From positions 1 through 6,966 of the forward strand of contig JAZKFR010000104.1 of assembly GCA_040386295.1 (NCBI GenBank): a stretch of 6,966 nt of DNA, given 5' to 3'. The position numbers and the translations under genes were made by a program. Within the stretch, counting starts at the first letter, position 1. Every line of letters begins with the position of its first letter. The notes beneath the pieces are model-generated. The model did not search any database. It had not been told where the DNA came from and saw only the letters and a list, made by a program, of their open reading frames with translations. The DNA comes from JAZKFR01 sp040386295 (GTDB lineage: Bacteria > Pseudomonadota > Gammaproteobacteria > Burkholderiales > Rhodocyclaceae). This document shows positions 5,169 through 6,966 of this stretch, in pieces.

Positions 5169-6938
5169 GTGTACTCAGGTATTTCTCCGCATCCACAATC
5201 ACCCCAATCCCAGCGAGTTAACCAAGAAAGTAGCTCTTCTAGCGAGCTACAAACTCCGCTAGAAGAACTGACGCGAAGCATCAACGAGTTGAACATTGAA
5301 AACTGCGCGACAGCAGTGCAGACGGTGGCCGATTTATTGGCAAGTGAGACTGATTTCGCACTAACCGAAACCAGAGGGCATTCACGTAGACGCACGCATG
5401 CGCAAACAACAGAAATTAGTCTGGCGCCCGAGCAAGCCTGCGCGTTGCTCAGGCTATGCGCGCAAAAAGCTGAGCTCATCGCCGCAGAGATCCACCCCGA
5501 GCACATACCAACAACAGCGGTCAACGCCTTGTGTTTGCTCACTTCCATCACACATCTGATTGTGCAAAAAACCTTAGACGACAATCCCGGTGTGGATTTG
5601 TCATCTTGGTTAAACGGAATAGAGCCTCAATTTTTAATAAATAAAGCCAATCAGGAAAGCACGACAGCCTGCCTTGTGTCTGTCGTGCAAGCCTCGCGGG
5701 CACGTAGCGACAAAATTGTTTCAGGCGATCAGCGGCAAAATGCAAATGTGCAATCTCGGCTAGAAGAAAGAGGGATTGAAGTTTCAATCGACCCAGCAAA
5801 TTGGGGGAGAACAGAAGTTCTCTACATACCACACGACATTCTGAGCAAATCTGATACGTGGCAAAGCACTTTTGCTCAGCTTGCCGACTTGCCAGGTTGG
5901 TTAATGTGCGATTTTTCCTCAATCGGAGAACAATCCGATTCAAACGGCATTAAGGCTTTGTTTGCCGCGATGCCAGCCTCTATTGCGGCACGTTTCATCC
6001 ATCTCGGGTTTCGCGCACTGAATTTACAGGGGCTAACTTTAAAGAAATTTCTCTCCTTAGAAAGCCTGGATGTCAGCCAGCTAGCCCGTGCGCCAGCAGA
6101 ATTAGATACCGAGCTTTTAACCCATCTGACGACGAGAGAAGATCTAGCCGCGCTAGTTGCCAGCCTACGTACGCCACAGCGTTTAAGAGTACTCAACGCA
6201 TCTGGCTCCGCCTTTGTTCAGATCAACTTGCGCCGTTTTTATAATCTACAAAGTCTCGGTTTAGGTATAGCGCCATTCGATGATCTGCGCGATTTTGTCG
6301 GCATAAACGCGATGACCGTGCTCAATACCTTGCCGCCATCCGCATTAGCGCAACTCACTCAGCTTGATATTTGTAACCACAGATCAGCTCGTGCATCGGC
6401 ACCTGAACATCCGAACAACTCCTCCGACAGAGGCAGATTGCGCGATTTATTTTCCAGATTGACTGCGCTGGAACAGTTGAACTGGGGAGGCACCTGGGAT
6501 AGCGCCAATTTAATAGCTTTGATTCCCGACAACATCGCAAGCAATCTTGATTATTTAAGCCTAATCGGTGTGTACCGCTCGGGGCCGAATTTGAGCTCTT
6601 TTGCATTAAAAAAACTTGATTTGAGCGGTACAGAGGAGCGATTACCCATGCGCCCCATCTTCGCAAGCATGTCATTTCTGGCCAAAGAACGACTGCGTTC
6701 ACTGACGCTCAGGCGTGCAGATTGCACTAACGTAAGTCTTGGTTCGTTTATCAATCTAGAGGAGTTAGATCTTCGTGACGTTCTAAATAGGCTAGATCTA
6801 GTCTTAAGCCTTCCCGTTCGAACCAAAGGCAATCTGAGCAAACTAGACGCACAGACTTGGCATGAGCTTAAACGCGAGCATCCAGAAGTGGCTGCTTTAT
6901 TCACCCGTCTTAATGCTCAATACTCGATTTTGCGTTAG
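5169..6938 (+). CDS. Unrecognised leucine-rich-repeat-like protein
   Basis: This 589-residue protein starts with GTG and matches no named family I know. Residues 1-30 are rich in Ser, Gln and Pro (including SSSSS at 21-25) with no hydrophobic signal peptide. Residues 31-240 look helical and polar. The second half holds irregular leucine-rich units: ALNLQGLTLKKFLSLESLDVSQL (283-305), LRVLNASGSAFVQINLRRFYNLQSLGLG (339-366), LAQLTQLDIC (393-402), LTALEQLNWGG (431-441), LDYLSLIGVY and LKKLDLSGTEERLP (460-493), LRSLTLRRADC and INLEELDLRDV (509-538). No transmembrane helix or catalytic motif is evident. Such repeats usually bind proteins. A polar Ser-rich start plus leucine-rich repeats recalls type III effectors, but no secretion gene or recognised promoter box is present, so this is only a possibility. 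Base composition differs from the neighbour: 6721-6780 has 24/60 G+C against 39/60 at 4561-4620 in the esterase gene. It begins 65 bp after the esterase on the same strand. Confidence 0.85.
   Translation: MYSGISPHPQSPQSQRVNQESSSSSELQTPLEELTRSINELNIENCATAVQTVADLLASETDFALTETRGHSRRRTHAQTTEISLAPEQACALLRLCAQKAELIAAEIHPEHIPTTAVNALCLLTSITHLIVQKTLDDNPGVDLSSWLNGIEPQFLINKANQESTTACLVSVVQASRARSDKIVSGDQRQNANVQSRLEERGIEVSIDPANWGRTEVLYIPHDILSKSDTWQSTFAQLADLPGWLMCDFSSIGEQSDSNGIKALFAAMPASIAARFIHLGFRALNLQGLTLKKFLSLESLDVSQLARAPAELDTELLTHLTTREDLAALVASLRTPQRLRVLNASGSAFVQINLRRFYNLQSLGLGIAPFDDLRDFVGINAMTVLNTLPPSALAQLTQLDICNHRSARASAPEHPNNSSDRGRLRDLFSRLTALEQLNWGGTWDSANLIALIPDNIASNLDYLSLIGVYRSGPNLSSFALKKLDLSGTEERLPMRPIFASMSFLAKERLRSLTLRRADCTNVSLGSFINLEELDLRDVLNRLDLVLSLPVRTKGNLSKLDAQTWHELKREHPEVAALFTRLNAQYSILR
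5235..5266 (+). repeat. Perfect 10-bp inverted repeat just inside the leucine-rich-repeat gene
   Basis: TCTTCTAGCG (5235-5244) and CGCTAGAAGA (5257-5266) are exact reverse complements separated by 12 nt. One mismatch outward, two more pairs extend the stem. It lies about 65 nt after the GTG start and would form a strong mRNA hairpin early in the coding region. Confidence 0.6.
5659..5688 (+). repeat. Perfect 9-bp inverted repeat inside the leucine-rich-repeat gene
   Basis: GCACGACAG (5659-5667) and CTGTCGTGC (5680-5688) are exact reverse complements with a 12-nt loop. No T run follows, so it is not an ordinary intrinsic terminator. The codons still read as normal protein (about residues 164-173). 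Confidence 0.55.
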
Positions 6939-6944
6939 GTATTT

Positions 6945-6966
6945 ATGCGCACCACACTCCGTTTTT
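6945..6966 (+). CDS. Possible start of a downstream gene, cut by the window edge
   Basis: An ATG at 6945 lies 6 bp after the stop of the leucine-rich-repeat gene and opens MRTTLRF to the window end. TTAGGT, which overlaps that stop, could serve as a weak Shine-Dalgarno site at about 5-nt spacing. Seven codons are too few to identify or confirm a gene. Confidence 0.3.

Noticed and set aside
4925..5584. 219-residue open frame on the minus strand across the esterase end and the start of the leucine-rich-repeat gene
   Set aside because: It overlaps two better-supported plus-strand genes, has Cys/Ser/Arg-rich composition typical of an antisense shadow, and no recognisable domain.
6792..6801. 10-bp palindrome CTAGATCTAG
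   Set aside because: It is a single short palindrome inside coding sequence with no partner site or context, so chance is sufficient.
1..6966. CRISPR arrays, tRNA or rRNA genes, transposase genes or insertion-sequence ends
   Set aside because: I found no spaced repeat array, no tRNA-like or rRNA-like sequence, and no transposase frame on either strand.

Overview
The window looks like chromosomal DNA of a betaproteobacterium, most likely order Burkholderiales. The grounds are a small DUF3460-type gene (a family I know mainly from Betaproteobacteria), a ubiquinone hydroxylase next to an aminopeptidase P gene, and a Ser/Thr kinase of a style common in Oxalobacteraceae-like genomes. G+C is moderate. 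This assignment is inference from protein resemblance, not from a marker gene.

Left part (1-3768, all minus strand): pepP (Xaa-Pro aminopeptidase), then a ubiH-like FAD monooxygenase of ubiquinone biosynthesis, then a eukaryotic-type Ser/Thr protein kinase that runs off the left edge. The pepP-ubiH order is the classic proteobacterial pair. The gaps are 116 bp (pepP to ubiH) and 97 bp (ubiH to kinase), so these may be one loose transcription unit or separate ones. I see no convincing promoter or terminator in either gap.

Centre (3769-4174): a divergent intergenic region of about 400 bp with no credible gene. It holds short tandem repeats and inverted repeats, and must carry the control signals for pepP to the left and for the operon to the right.

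Right part (4175-6966, all plus strand): a DUF3460-like small protein with a strong Shine-Dalgarno site. It overlaps by ATGA with an alpha/beta-hydrolase carboxylesterase that has an intact Ser-Asp-His triad. After a 65-bp gap comes a 589-residue GTG-started protein that I cannot assign to a named family. It has a Ser/Gln-rich N-terminus and irregular leucine-rich repeats in its second half. The stretches of it that I counted are less G+C-rich than a stretch of the esterase, and its first 520 bp contain two perfect inverted repeats, each with a 12-nt loop. This is the most novel gene in the window and could be an accessory or secreted effector-like protein, but nothing here proves secretion. 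A possible start of another gene lies in the last 22 bases.

The housekeeping genes (pepP, ubiH, DUF3460, esterase) form an ordinary chromosomal backbone. The leucine-rich-repeat gene, and perhaps the kinase, look like the accessory or regulatory part.
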